This document shows, piece after piece, positions 53,872 to 64,000 of a DNA stretch of 64,000 nt (the first letter of the stretch is position 1; each line of letters opens with the position of its first letter). The notes below the pieces were generated by a model. That model was not told the DNA's origin. It did not search any database and was given only the letters and a program-made list of their open reading frames with translations. The position numbers and the translations under genes are program-made. The stretch comes from Maniola hyperantus (lineage: Eukaryota; Arthropoda; Insecta; Lepidoptera; Nymphalidae), in contig NC_048550.1 of assembly GCF_902806685.2 (NCBI RefSeq), forward strand, positions 10,087,383 through 10,151,382. The letters are read 5' to 3'.

Positions 53872-56464
53872 TTAATATTATGTATTATATTATATCCGAA
53901 CCAGTGGTAGATGCATTTGACGATTCAAAAGTACTCATGTAAAAGTTTATTTCATTTTTTAATGAAAATATTACTATGAAAATTAAAGCTAAAGCTAAAG
54001 TCTTATTTAATTACTATAAAAATAGATTGTCTATTTATTTTATTCTATTATATCTTCGCTTTGCTCCGTCTAGCTTTCGGCTACCTACCTACCAAAAAGT
54101 TTGTCGACAAATAAGAACTGTAGTAATGTAAAAAATAATTAAGTCAATTATTCCAAAACCTTGTAAAGATTAACGAAAAATAATGGCACTAAATTAGAAT
54201 ATTTACTCAAAAATAATAAGTCGAAAATCTCAGCATTGACTCTTTACTGGTGTTAAGGGACCAGATTGTATGGGGTAGAGGATTTGAAGTCGAGAGTCAT
54301 TATGACCCGATATCAGTTTTAGAGCTACTAAGACTACTTTATTCCCTCCACTACGTATAGTACCTTTGGATTAACTGTGTATCATGTATAATACCGAAGA
54401 GCTCTTATTGTTGCTTGAATACCTACATTTATCATCAAAATTCAGATCTTGAATTTCTAAATTATACCTACCACAGAGCACAAAGCTACCTACTATTAAG
54501 CATAATACTGATAAGTAGGCGGATTAATCTTTTCACCACGATTGCTACCTTTAAGACCGGCTATCGCAGTAGCGGCTTTTTGCGCCCGTGTTTGAGGTGA
54601 CCGTTGGCTCTAGAAAAAGAAGATAATAAATTATATTCTATGAAAGCATCGTAGTAATTTACTTTGCAGCTGTCGGTAGATTGGAGCTTTGTGAGGATTG
54701 TGCAATTAAACAAAAAGCCCGTATTCAGTATGCCTTTGACACCAGTCATTACTCATTATGCGTAGTTTTAGACGTGTTGTAAAGAATTTATTCATAATAT
54801 TTTAGTGTAAATTGCGTAGTGTTATCAATAAGCCCTATCTAAGTTAATTTCAATCTTGTATCTTTTTTGGTGTGTTCACAGTGTTCTTTTTAGTTCTGTT
54901 TTATACTAGTTTTCTTTTTGCCATAATATCATGATTAATAATATTATAATATATCTATCAAGTTCTATTTTATTAGAGACTAGCGGATACCCGGTGTACC
55001 GTAATCGGTGACTTAAAAAATAACTCGAAAACCAGCGTCGCATTATTGTCTTTCTTATGAAACTGGTTTGGGGCACATCAGTTGGATGGTTTCAAAGTCT
55101 ATATTGGTCAACATTAGAAACATTTTTAGTGTTGTATAAGTATATAAAAGAAGAAGATTTATATTTTCAAGTAGTTTTTTTTTCCTTGTAGATTGTAGGA
55201 TTGTTCGAGGTAGTAATGAAGGCTGAATATTACTTATTTTTATAGTAGTTTTATTATTTGCTTCTCACTTAATAATACCATACAAAACATCAAGAATCTT
55301 TGCTTAAATATACCTATCTAATCTTTAAACATATTGCCAACAAAGGTGAGGAATTAGATAGATGTTATCAATCTATGTTTAGCCTATTTACTGTAATCAT
55401 CTTGTGCCAATATTAATTGTTAATTTATTTCAGAACTATCCGTATTTTCATGATACTTTTCAAATTCAAAATACACGTTAAAAACCTCAAAGAATGCCTT
55501 CATATTTTTAGAATTTAACAGAACAGATATTTTTGAAATCACTTAGTAACTCTTTTTTAAAAACTGTATTATATTGTATTCATAGAGATGAAACTCTAAA
55601 AAAAATAGTTTCATTAAATACTATTTTATAATAAAATTCTAATCCATAGACCGTAATTAATCGTAAGTTTAAATTACTTAATAGACATAATATAAGCTAG
55701 TCAGCTTCAATCAAATCAAATACTTAAATCAATATTCAAAGGAGCTTTGAATGTTGATTTAAGTAGGTATTTGATTTTGATTTATTTTAATAATTTATTA
55801 TACAAAAGATACTTCAAACATATTTTGACTAGAAATAACTTTCATTTAATTATCAATATACATTATTAATGTAAAAAGGTAAACACTCATTGCTATTAAC
55901 CCGTCTGTTTTGTGTTAAACTCCAAAAGTACAATTATTTGTCCAAATCATATTTTCAAAAGAATGTTAATAAATCTTGCAAAGAAGCCTGTTAATAATAA
56001 TTAAATACAATTAGTTAATTTACCTTTGCATCTATTGATATATGTTGGTAGATAAAATTAACAACTATGTTGATTGATTCACCATGTTTAATGAATTAAG
56101 TTTAATTATAACTAATTTTATCTGATGTACCTAGTGTAGCTTTTACATGATATTAGAAGATGCGTAACTATAAAATATGTAGTTTTACTTAAAAGTTGTA
56201 CATATCTACGATCACGATATTATAAATTATTGGAATGCTCATAAATTCGATTGTAAATTACATAAATTATGACTAATGTAATTGTAATTTTTTATTTTTA
56301 TCCTTAAAACCTCTATTTATTATCACGATGAAATAAAATATTAAAAATTGACTGAGTTTTTATTTTATTTCTAGCCAACCTTGACTGAGTTAACTGATTG
56401 TAACCAACATCAAAACACGAGAAGTCTCATTATTTGAAAATATTCAAAGTTACAAGAAGAAACA
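53872..56464. other. Long AT-rich stretch without genes
   Basis: Contains one notable hairpin (55709-55782) and a short old repeat at about 54980-55110 (GCGGATACCCGGTG; GGTTTGGGGCACATCAGTTG, also at 28465). Otherwise unique. Confidence 0.45.
55709..55782. repeat. AT-rich hairpin with arms of about 33 bp
   Basis: AAATACTTAAATCAATATTC and CAAAG on the left pair with CTTTG and AATGTTGATTTAAGTAGGTA on the right around GAG, with a few mismatches or bulges. No copies noticed elsewhere. Confidence 0.7.
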
Positions 56465-56625
56465 TGCCTAAGAATTCTCCATAATGTTCTCAAAGGTGTG
56501 TGAAGTCTGCCAATCCGCACTTGGCCAGCATGGTGGACTATGAATGGCTTAAACCCTTTTCATACTGAGAGGAGATCCGTTCTCAGTAGTCGGCCGGCGA
56601 TAGGTTGATGATGATGATTCTGACC
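56465..56625 (+). mobile_element. tRNA-derived SINE, 5'-truncated
   Basis: AATTCTCCATAATGTTCTCA, GTCTGCCAATCCGCACTTGG and CGGCGATAGGTTGATGATGA. Confidence 0.8.
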
Positions 56626-56818
56626 AAAATTTATTACATGAGGATAAATGGACATATCATAGAAATAAAGACAGTAAAATCACAATTCAGTAGGTATTAA
56701 TTAAAATCCTGTCTCCTAATACCTCATTATCTTATTGCGTAATAAAAACAGGGACCCGACAAAGAGTATTAGACCCCGTAAAACTCACGAATTTGAACAT
56801 TTTCACTCGAAACGTACC

Positions 56819-57006
56819 TACAGTACGCTGCAGAATGTAATGTACCTCGACCTTTAGATGGATATACCTATCAGGATTTGTAGAGCACTGTCTCTGTCGT
56901 TGAGACCGACAAAACGTCATATAGGTATGAGTAACAGAGATAACGCTCTACAAAGCCGAAATAAATTCTAAAGGTCGATATACATTACTTTCTGCCGCGT
57001 ACTGTA
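56819..57006. mobile_element. MITE (TACAGTACGCGGTCGAAAG family), copy 4
   Basis: TACAGTACGCTGCAGAATGT and ACTTTCTGCCGCGTACTGTA termini with the shared inner palindrome. Confidence 0.9.
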
Positions 57007-57276
57007 CCTATACCTGTCTATCTAATAATTCGGCTTGTTTTTTATTAATTAGTAAGTTAGCCCTTGATCTCACTTGCTAGCGTTAATGTCACCTGATGGC
57101 AAGTGATGATGCACTCTTAAGATGCAGGCAGCGGGTTATCTTGGAAGGAATATGCGGCAGTTTTAATTAACAGCATCCTACTGGAATTACATTTATTTAT
57201 TTTTATTTATTAACAGTTTTTATTTATTTAAGTATTTTATCAGGTGTCATGTCTTTTTTAAACTAACAGAACCCTT

Positions 57277-57482
57277 ATTATAAATGCGAAAGTGTGTTTG
57301 TGTGTTGGTTTGTCCTTCAGTCACGTCGCAACGGTGCAACGGGTTGACATGAGTTTTTGCATGGGTATAGGATACAGACCTGGAGAGTGACATAGGCTAC
57401 TTTTATCCTGGAAAATCAAAGAGTTTCCAAGGGATTTTTAAAAAACCTAATTCTACGCGGACGAAATCGCGGGCATCAGCTT
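57277..57482 (-). repeat. Family B variant, near full length
   Basis: TTATAAATGCGAAAGTGTGT, CAGTCACGTCGCAACGGTGC and GAAATCGCGGGCATCAGC. Confidence 0.85.
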
Positions 57483-57534
57483 ATGCACCAATGTTTTTTG
57501 AAAACTAAATTGTTTGGCAGCACGTCATTGCAAA

Positions 57535-57625
57535 AGTATTGTAACTAGCCGAAGCCTCCCGAACTCGGGACCGGGACCTCCCGCATATAAGATCAGTGCG
57601 TTCGCCACTGCGCCATGAGATCATC
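57535..57625 (-). mobile_element. tRNA-like SINE head
   Basis: The complement has CATGGCGCAGTGGCGAACGC (box A-like) and GGTCCCGAGTTCGGG (box B-like). Confidence 0.5.
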
Positions 57626-57843
57626 AAATATCCGTATTATGATCTGCATCAATATCGTCTTCAAATAAAATATCTTTATAGAAGCAATAAGATATTACAT
57701 TGTGACTAAATTGAACAAAGGAAATTCGCTACCTAGACATAATATTAAGTTGCTGAGAAAAGAAGTCGTAATATTTTACCTTGGTTTTCAATAGATATCT
57801 AATCCAGCGATTGATACCTATTGATATCGGATCTTTAATTATC

Positions 57844-57988
57844 GCAAATTGCGAATGCGCGTGGCCTCCATTTTAGTGACGTCGACACTAGACTGAAGTT
57901 TCGAGCTGATGGTATTTTTTTCGTTTGACGTCATTTCCATGCTAGTGAGACATGGTTCCAGCGCAATAGCAATTTGCGGAACTTATAC
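57844..57988 (-). mobile_element. MITE, 'TAAGTCCCGCAAA' family, copy 4, one end lost, in a 29-bp direct repeat
   Basis: Reverse copy: GCGCGTGGCCTCCATTTTAG to GCAATTTGCGGAACTTAT; the terminal GGGACTTA at the other end is missing. The 29 bp before it (57814-57842) are repeated exactly after it (57985-58013). Confidence 0.8.
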
Positions 57989-58239
57989 CTATTGATATCG
58001 GATCTTTAATTATTGGCTAGGAAATACTTGATAAAGAAAGTCAAATAATTTATTCAAAATACGTAATAAATTACGCTTTTTGATGGTCGGTTGTTGGGTT
58101 TGATAATATTAAATAGCCACCAAATAAAATACCTATACTGAGTAGGTAGTAGGTAGGTAGGTACATGTATTTACAAAAAAAAATAACAGATTTTTTATGA
58201 CTACAGATTTAAAAATTAGATAGGTAGGTACATAATTGA

Positions 58240-58745
58240 AACAGTATCGTATAGTGGAAGACAGCCTGTCGCGATTCTTACTCTCTCTTCTTCTTCTTCT
58301 TCACGTGCCTCTCCAACTAGCGAAGTCCGCTTTGTGTATTACACTCTGTTCTTCGCGAGACGAAACAGTTCTGCAGCTCTCGCGATTCCCGTCCACTCTT
58401 GGATGTTGCGCAGCCAGGACTTTTTTCTGCAACCGACGCATCTTCTTCCGGCAACTTTTTCCATCATGATAAGTTGCAGGAGTTTGTACCTCTCGCTCCT
58501 AAGCACGTGCCCCAAATATGCGACTTTTCTTATCTTGATGGTTTACATAAGTTCGCGTTTTTGTTTGACGCGTCGCAGAACTTCCACATTCGTGACTTTG
58601 TGAGTCCAGCTAATGGCCAACTTACGTCTATATGCCCACATATCGAAGACTTCTATACGTATCCTGAGGTCTTATTTAATGGTCCACACCTCACATCCGT
58701 ATAGCATCATGAGCCAGATGTAACAGCGTAGTAATCGAGTGCGCA
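58240..58745 (-). pseudogene. RTE-type LINE, C-terminal coding fragment
   Basis: On the minus strand, with frame changes: YGCEVWTIK, FDMWAYRRKL, ISWTHKVTNVEVLRRVKQKR, KVAYLGHVLRSERYKLLQLI and RKKSWLRNIQEWTGI then AAELFRLAKNR. This is the familiar region downstream of the reverse transcriptase in RTE-like LINEs ('YRRML-RISWTD-VTNEEVL' type). The 5' catalytic part is absent. Plus-strand frames here (58236-58704) are shadows. Confidence 0.75.
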
Positions 58746-58751
58746 AGGAGA

Positions 58752-58870
58752 TCGCGGAAATGCAGCCAGTATTCTTGGCACCATTCCACGCGGGCATGAT
58801 TTCTATAGTAATTAGATAAGGCTAGCTTTAAGTTTTCTTGTAATATTTTCACTATAAAAAAAATGAATAA
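58752..58870 (+). pseudogene. LINE 3' end of the 51600-52094 family, opposite strand
   Basis: The plus strand encodes RGNAASILGTIPRGHDFYSN then a stop, and continues AGGCTAGCTTTAAGTTTTCT as in the minus-strand copy at 51720. It lies directly against the end of the RTE fragment. Confidence 0.75.
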
Positions 58871-59494
58871 AAAATTTAAAATTGAATAAATGAGTTGAAG
58901 ATTACTTTAGAAAAATATAATATGTATGCTTCCACAAAACTTTTGCGACATCTCCTGGGAATAGATGGAAATTTTGCACTGTAAAATATAAGTTTGATAG
59001 AGGATTTCAAATTGATTTCGCAAGATGTAGGTATAAGTAATTTGCATAAAATGCTCTTTAACAGATGCTAAACGTAACTTGAACGTAACACGTAACAATA
59101 TCTATTCAAATTCGCTTGTTAAATTGACAAGGGCTTGCGTAATTGAATGCCACGTTTAACAATTTGCATATTGTACTCGTCGGACCTTAAATCATTTGTT
59201 ATCTTGGATGATTTAAATAATTTAAATACGTGTTCAGTTCGGGAAGCACCCCATAAGTTTCTTCACAGATACGATAGATAGACAGAAACGAGCTACAGAA
59301 CCCTAAAAAGATAACGATTTATCTAATGAATTTTATTTTGTGATTCAACCAAATAAAAACATCACATTAGCAAGAATTTTATCGTTCATATCACGAACTC
59401 GGACGACGCGGGCGGTCCGGTTAGAGCTATTTGGCAGCATTAATAGACCATCAATTTCCAATTTCCGTGCACGCCGGTAAACAGCCTAACGCCC
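58871..59494. other. No supported feature
   Basis: AT-rich, unique as far as seen. Confidence 0.4.
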
Positions 59495-59640
59495 GTCATC
59501 ATCATCATCATCATCAACCGATAGACGTCCACAGCTGGACATAGGTATCTTGTACACGCCACGGTCTTGCCCTACCTGAATCCAGCTGCTCCCTGCGACT
59601 CGTCTGATGTCGTCCGCAGCCTCCGTCCGTCCGTCAGCCT
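59495..59640 (-). repeat. RTE-type LINE 3' tail
   Basis: CATCATCATCATCATCATCA, ACCGATAGACGTCCACAGCT and GACTCGTCTGATGTCGTCC (reverse). Confidence 0.8.
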
Positions 59641-60084
59641 CTTTTATTTGCAATTAAATAAAAAATCTTTAATTACAATAATTATATTACTTAAGCTAGC
59701 ATTAATTTTATTGAATCATTTTCAATACAAACATTGTTTTATAATAATTTATTATTCATTAGCCATTCGGTTCGTTAGACCTTTCACAGTAAGCCGCTTA
59801 ATTTATTTTCTTTAATAGCTATTAATGTAAAGGTACGATTAAATTATAAAAGGTACCTGCCTATATTTTACAGCATTTTACAGCAAAATTTTCCTTCAAC
59901 TTGTAAAAACTTCTTACAGTTTTGTATTAACTTGTTGAATACTAGACTTTTTCATCCATAAATGCCTTAAATTTAATAAGGTAGGTACTAATCTGGATTA
60001 TTACACCTTACTCGTGCCAAGCACAATAATTGTTATCATATTAAGCAGAAATCACAGTTAGATCTAAATACCTATATAACCGGA

Positions 60085-60214
60085 AAAAAGGTGACTGACT
60101 GACTGGCTGATATATCAACCCACAGATCTAATACTGGACGGATCGGGCTGAATTTTGGGCATGCAGATAGCTATTATGACGTACACATCTGCTAAGAAAA
60201 GAATTTTGAAAATT
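60085..60214 (-). repeat. Family C fragment
   Basis: AAAAAAGGTGACTGACTGAC to GACGTACACATCTGCTAAGA. Confidence 0.8.
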
Positions 60215-60224
60215 CATTATTTGC

Positions 60225-60540
60225 AAAAAACTCATCACCATCGTCATAAACCCATCGCCGGCTAACTACAGAGCACGGGTCTCATCTTAGAGTAAGAAGG
60301 GTTTAGTTCATAGTCTACCAAGCTGGCCAAGTGCGGATTGGCAGACTTTACACACCTTTGAGAACATTATGGAGAGCTCTCAGGTATGCAGGTTTCCTCG
60401 CGATGTTTTCCTTCCCCGTTAAAGCAAATGATATTTAATTACTTAAAACGCACATAACTCCGAAATGTTGTATGCTCAAGATCGAACCCCCGACCTTTGA
60501 TTAGAAAGCGATCATCTTAACCATAGGCTATCACAGCTTT
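60225..60540 (-). mobile_element. tRNA-derived SINE, full length
   Basis: CATCGCCGGCTAACTACAGA to GATCGAACCCCCGACCTTTG and CATCTTAACCATAGGCTATC. Confidence 0.85.
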
Positions 60541-60755
60541 GGTTTTATTACATTAAACTTTAAAAATAGGAACGTATAAAAAAGCTTCTCTATAATAGTG
60601 AATTAATCAAGCGTGAAAATACATGACAAAAATAAAAAGAGTTTGAAATAGGGGAGAATTAAGGACACTAGAATCTATGCGTTAAATAAACAAGACTAGG
60701 TTTTGCCCGCGCTTTCATCCACGTTGATAATTTTTAACGAGAACTGGGGATAATG

Positions 60756-61163
60756 TATAGTCCGCAATAGGTTAAGATCACGGAACAGAAAGAACAGTGG
60801 AAGTGCAATTCACCAAAATTACTATAGGAACCGCTGTCGCCAAACTCATACAAATATACCGATAGTTATATATTGCACTACAAAGAAACAAATCATTTGA
60901 TTTGTCGTTTAAGTTTAGTCAAAACTAGCCTACGTCACAGATTTGGAAACAAACCCTGACGTTCTAGAAATAAGATTTATTTTGCTTTAGCGGAAGAACT
61001 ACGGAACAGAATTCTGTTCCGTGGTTAAGATAGCGATCGGGGTATGAGAGAGGAGGGAGACACCCCGCACGTCATCCGCGCTCGTCTGCACCGGGTTAGC
61101 GCGGGGGCTGTGCGGGTGTGCGGGGCGTACCCTCCCCGATTGCAATCTCGACCTGTCGCGTAC
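60756..61163. mobile_element. GC-rich palindromic MITE, copy 5, interrupted
   Basis: Left end ATAGTCCGCAATAGGTTAAG AT (to 60778) and, after the insertion, AGCGATCGGGGTATGAGAGA to CGACCTGTCGCGTAC. Removing 60779-61031 restores the family's continuity. Confidence 0.85.
60779..61023. mobile_element. 245-bp element with CACGGAACAGAA ends and 8-bp duplication
   Basis: Perfect 12-bp inverted termini CACGGAACAGAA / TTCTGTTCCGTG, flanked by GTTAAGAT at 60771-60778 and 61024-61031. An 8-bp duplication fits the hAT or P superfamilies. No coding frame. Confidence 0.92.
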
Positions 61164-61167
61164 TTCT

Positions 61168-61660
61168 AATATAAAAGGAAAAGGTGACTCACTGACTGAC
61201 TGTACCCGTAGTACAAGATTTTACGTCTCACCAAACCAAACCAAATTCGAGAGTCGAAATACTTCCGCGTTACAGTAAACTGGATCTTAAATTCCTTGTT
61301 TTAAAGCTCAAGTTTATCTTCACTTCTACAGCCAGCGCTCCAAGCGGAAACATTGCGAAATTAAAATCAGTGGCATTGAATATTTGGCCTTCAATTCAAG
61401 GCTGTTTAGGTCCATTTTACTGTAACGCGGAAGTATTTCGACTCTCGAATTTGGTTTCGTTTGGTGAGACGTAAAATCTTGTACTACGGGTACAGATCTA
61501 TCAACGCACAGCTCAAACTACTGGACAGATCGGACTGTTTGGCATGCAGATTATGACGTAGGCTTCTGCTAAAAAGGATTTTTGAAAATTGAACCCCTAA
61601 GGGGGTGAAACAGGGGTTTGATTTTGTGTAGTTCACGCGGACGAAGTCGCGAGCATAAGC
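61168..61660 (-). repeat. Family C element interrupted by a MITE
   Basis: TAATATAAAAGGAAAAGGTG to ACTGACTG (61202), then from AGATCTATCAACGCACAGCT (61494) to GAAGTCGCGAGCATAAGCTA. Confidence 0.85.
61203..61492. mobile_element. MITE with TACCCGTAGTACAAGATTTT ends, nested in the TCAG tail
   Basis: Inverted termini of about 85 bp (TACCCGTAGTACAAGATTTT / AAAATCTTGTACTACGGGTA). Same arms as the 392-1813 element. Confidence 0.92.
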
Positions 61661-62264
61661 TAGTTATCAATGAAAAAAATCCTAATCTGTTTCCGGAGAT
61701 TATTCGATACAAACTCTCAAACATCACCTCTATATAAAATTATTATTAGTACGTAATTAAGACAAAAATATAACGCACAAAGCATTTTGTTTTGGAAATG
61801 TATTAGGAGTAGGGTTTTTGGGGTCGTATAACCCCTATACGAGTCCGACCCTACAGACCTTTTCCGAATTGTAAATTTAATTCAAAGTGAGTTTTGAAAA
61901 CTTTTAACAGCTAGCGTGTACGTTACAAAAATAGGTACTCCTCTCTCTCCATCGATATAAATGACAAGATATGCCCAAGCGAACAAAATTTTTCACGGTT
62001 TTGGAACCAAATAAATTAGCGCCACCTCTTAGATACTAATGAACGACCCGTTTGAAATCCAGACGTCACTGAGGTTGCATTGGTGCACCACTGAGCCGGT
62101 GCCATTTTCTTTGTTCAATGGCCCTGTCCATACGAAGTAATATATAAGTCAATGTCTCTCTCTTACTTCCTCTCTGTGCGTCGCATTCATTGACTTCATT
62201 GAATTATTATTGCTGAGGTTCATAGCCCCCTTCCATTAATTACATAAAGGTAGGAGTTTTTAGG
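61661..62264. other. No supported gene
   Basis: AT-rich to moderate GC; no repeat recognised. Confidence 0.4.
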
Positions 62265-62575
62265 GGGAGAACCCGTGATAACCTAGTGGCTACGACGTCC
62301 GCCTCCTATTCGAGAGATCGGGGGTTCTATTCCGGGCACGCACATCTAACTTTTCGGAGTTATGTGCATTTTAAGAAATAATATCATTCTCTCATCTTTA
62401 ACGGCGAAAGAAAACATGGTGAGGGTTCTGCATACCTGAGAGTTCGCTATAATGTTCTCAAAGGTATGTGAAGTCTGCCAATCCGCACTTGGCCACCGTG
62501 GTGCCTAACCCTTCTCATACTGAGAGGAGACCCATGTTCTGTGAGCCGGCGATGGGTTGATGATGATGATGAGTT
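62265..62575 (+). mobile_element. tRNA-derived SINE, best full-length copy
   Basis: AACCCGTGATAACCTAGTGG (box A), GGTTCTATTCCGGGC (box B), CTTTAACGGCGAAAGAAAAC, GTCTGCCAATCCGCACTTGG and GGCGATGGGTTGATGATGAT. Confidence 0.9.
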
Positions 62576-62619
62576 TTTTTGCATTATAGAATTGCATTGC
62601 TTTAAAATTAGATTTGCAT

Positions 62620-62772
62620 TGCTTTAGAATGACATTTCAGCTTTGTAGAGCGTTGTCTCTGTCACTCATTAATATATGACGTGTTGTCGGTCTCAACGAC
62701 AGAGACAGTGCTCTACAAATTTGCTATCTCTTTCTAAAGGTCGATGTACATTACTTTCGGCCGCGTACTGTA
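62620..62772 (-). mobile_element. MITE (TACAGTACGCGGTCGAAAG family), copy 5, one end missing
   Basis: TAGAGCGTTGTCTCTGTCAC to TTACTTTCGGCCGCGTACTG TA; begins abruptly at GCTTTAGAATGACATTTCAG. Confidence 0.85.
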
Positions 62773-62998
62773 ATAGCGACGATGGTATCAAAGGCTAGCG
62801 CATGCAACGAAAATATACAATACTGACACACAGTGTTTGTGGGATAGGTAGCAAGCTTGTAGTTAACGTCAAAGGAATACGGGATACAAAACGAGGTGGT
62901 CTGAGAGCCCATAGAAAGTATTGAGGAGTTAATTGATAAAAGCTAAAAGTGGTAAGTTAGCAAACGTAAAGTTCTTTTGTTTTGTTTAAATTATAGGT

Positions 62999-63200
62999 AC
63001 TAGCTTATGCTCGCGACTTTGTCCGCGTGGACCACACAATTTTCAAACCCCTACATTTCATCCCCTTAGATGCCTACGTCATAATAGCTATCTGCATGCC
63101 AAATTTCAGCCCGATCCGTCCAGTAGTTTGAGCTGTGCGTTGATAGATCAGTCAGTCAGTCAGTCTGTCAGTTATCTTTTCCTTTTATATATTATTTAGA
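62999..63200 (+). repeat. Family C element with internal deletion
   Basis: ACTAGCTTATGCTCGCGACT to CAGTCAGTCAGTCTGTCAGT and TTTTCCTTTTATATA. Confidence 0.85.
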
Positions 63201-63548
63201 TTATATAGGTATCTTCTCCGAATTCTTCTGCCGGAATTTTTATCATTGAACCATTGTCCATATTATTATGTTCTAAGTTCAGATACTAACTTTTATCAAG
63301 CACTTCCCCAAAATTTCCAATGACTCTCGAACCAAGGTGCATAATTTTCAATCCTGTTACATGTGACGTGAGTTGGATTGATTCCAATACTTTAATGTTT
63401 GTCAGTGATGAATAGTGAATTGTTGTTCGTATTAGCTAGATTAACAGAAATAGACTCAATTGATATTTTTAGAATTTAGGGATTCGTAATGGGATCAAGT
63501 AAACCGCTAATCTCAAAGAACAGAAAATAAATCACAGGTTTTTCTCAC

Positions 63549-63827
63549 TTGTACAATAACGAATCCTTAAGTTCTTTGGGCACATCACAAGGAAGAGTGA
63601 CACAACCCAGACCACCAAACGGGCGTCCTCTACCTCGCGAGCTTCTGCGGTCACCCACACCAGCGCAACGTGCTGATGAAGAAGACGACGATGAGGACGA
63701 CGCAAGCTTTACCGGCTTTGACAATACCCATGTGCACAACGACGAGCCCACCGCCTACAGTACGGGCGCCCTGGACCCAACACACAACCGAGACCTCGAG
63801 GCCCTAAGCCAAGAAGGCAGGCCTTAG
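63549..63827 (+). other. Proline-rich and acidic frame in a GC-rich stretch at the window edge
   Basis: Open for 92 codons to TAG. The first half is Pro/Arg-rich (RPPNGRPLPRELLRSPTP), the middle an acidic DEEDDDEDD run, the end TGALDPTHNRDLEALSQEGR. GC-rich non-coding DNA follows to 64000. It could be an exon or an ORF1-like part of a retroelement that continues beyond the window; an upstream acceptor (CATCACAAG) is weak. No family recognised. Confidence 0.25.
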
Positions 63828-64000
63828 CCGACAACGGCTTAAAAGACGTTACCGGGGAAGCGTTCTTCCCCGCGGCGCCACACCCGGGCAAGGAGGCCAT
63901 GCCTCGAGGCCCGTACCCACGTCTTGGCCTAGGTCAAACGGAGAAAACCCCGCTGCTGGAAGGAAGAGTGGTACCATCGAAAACCTTGTGGTACAAGGTC

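Noticed and set aside
58236..58704. Plus-strand frames of 77-101 codons
   Set aside because: Shadows of the minus-strand RTE-type LINE fragment.
6557..62575. tRNA genes
   Set aside because: Every tRNA-like block (6557, 9693, 24418, 29165, 33060, 39635, 57535, 60225, 62265) has imperfect arms and runs into a repeated SINE body.

Overview
The window looks like nuclear DNA of a moth or butterfly (Lepidoptera). It is AT-rich and almost free of long open frames. It is packed with dispersed repeats that I recognise, from memory, as typical of lepidopteran genomes: the 'GACTCGCACTTGGCCGG' element (called family A here), the 'GATGCCCGCGACTTCGT' element (family B), the 'CTTATGCTCGCGACTTCGT' element with a TCAG tail (family C), tRNA-derived SINEs ending in GATGATGATGA, and 5'-truncated LINE tails. 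No bacterial-style gene organisation is present. Species cannot be named from the sequence. I ran no database search; all family assignments come from reading.

One host gene can be pieced together on the plus strand. Exon A (19806-20009) encodes a short N-terminus and one transmembrane segment. After an intron of about 28 kb come exon B (48056-48246) and exon C (50552-50771). Splice sites and phases agree (0, then 2), giving about 204 residues ending in an acidic tail. I do not recognise the protein. Intron 2 carries a partial copy of exon B (48440-48536) that keeps the frame for 24 codons and then stops. A GC-rich island in intron 1 (37428-37616) may be an additional exon.

The rest is mobile DNA. 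1-10 kb: a 1.4 kb inverted-repeat element holding a foldback, several MITEs (hAT-like with 8-bp duplications, PIF/Harbinger-like with TTA), and a broken mariner-type transposase. 10-19 kb: an 886-bp TA-flanked element with an acidic open frame, a perfect 48-bp hairpin, and clustered MITEs and SINEs. 20-41 kb (intron 1): LINE tails, families A-D, SINEs and GC-rich palindromic MITEs. 41.65-46.86 kb: a complete LTR element with 1258-bp LTRs differing at one base that I can see, a TATAT duplication, and an interior containing a decayed LINE-type reverse transcriptase. 51-64 kb: LINE remnants, an AT-rich stretch that may include the gene's 3' UTR, and nested insertions around 60-61.5 kb.

The most unusual signals are (1) the near-identical LTR pair around a LINE-derived interior, (2) the shared terminus TACAGTACGCG that links otherwise different foldback families to the 886-bp element, and (3) the duplicated exon of the host gene.
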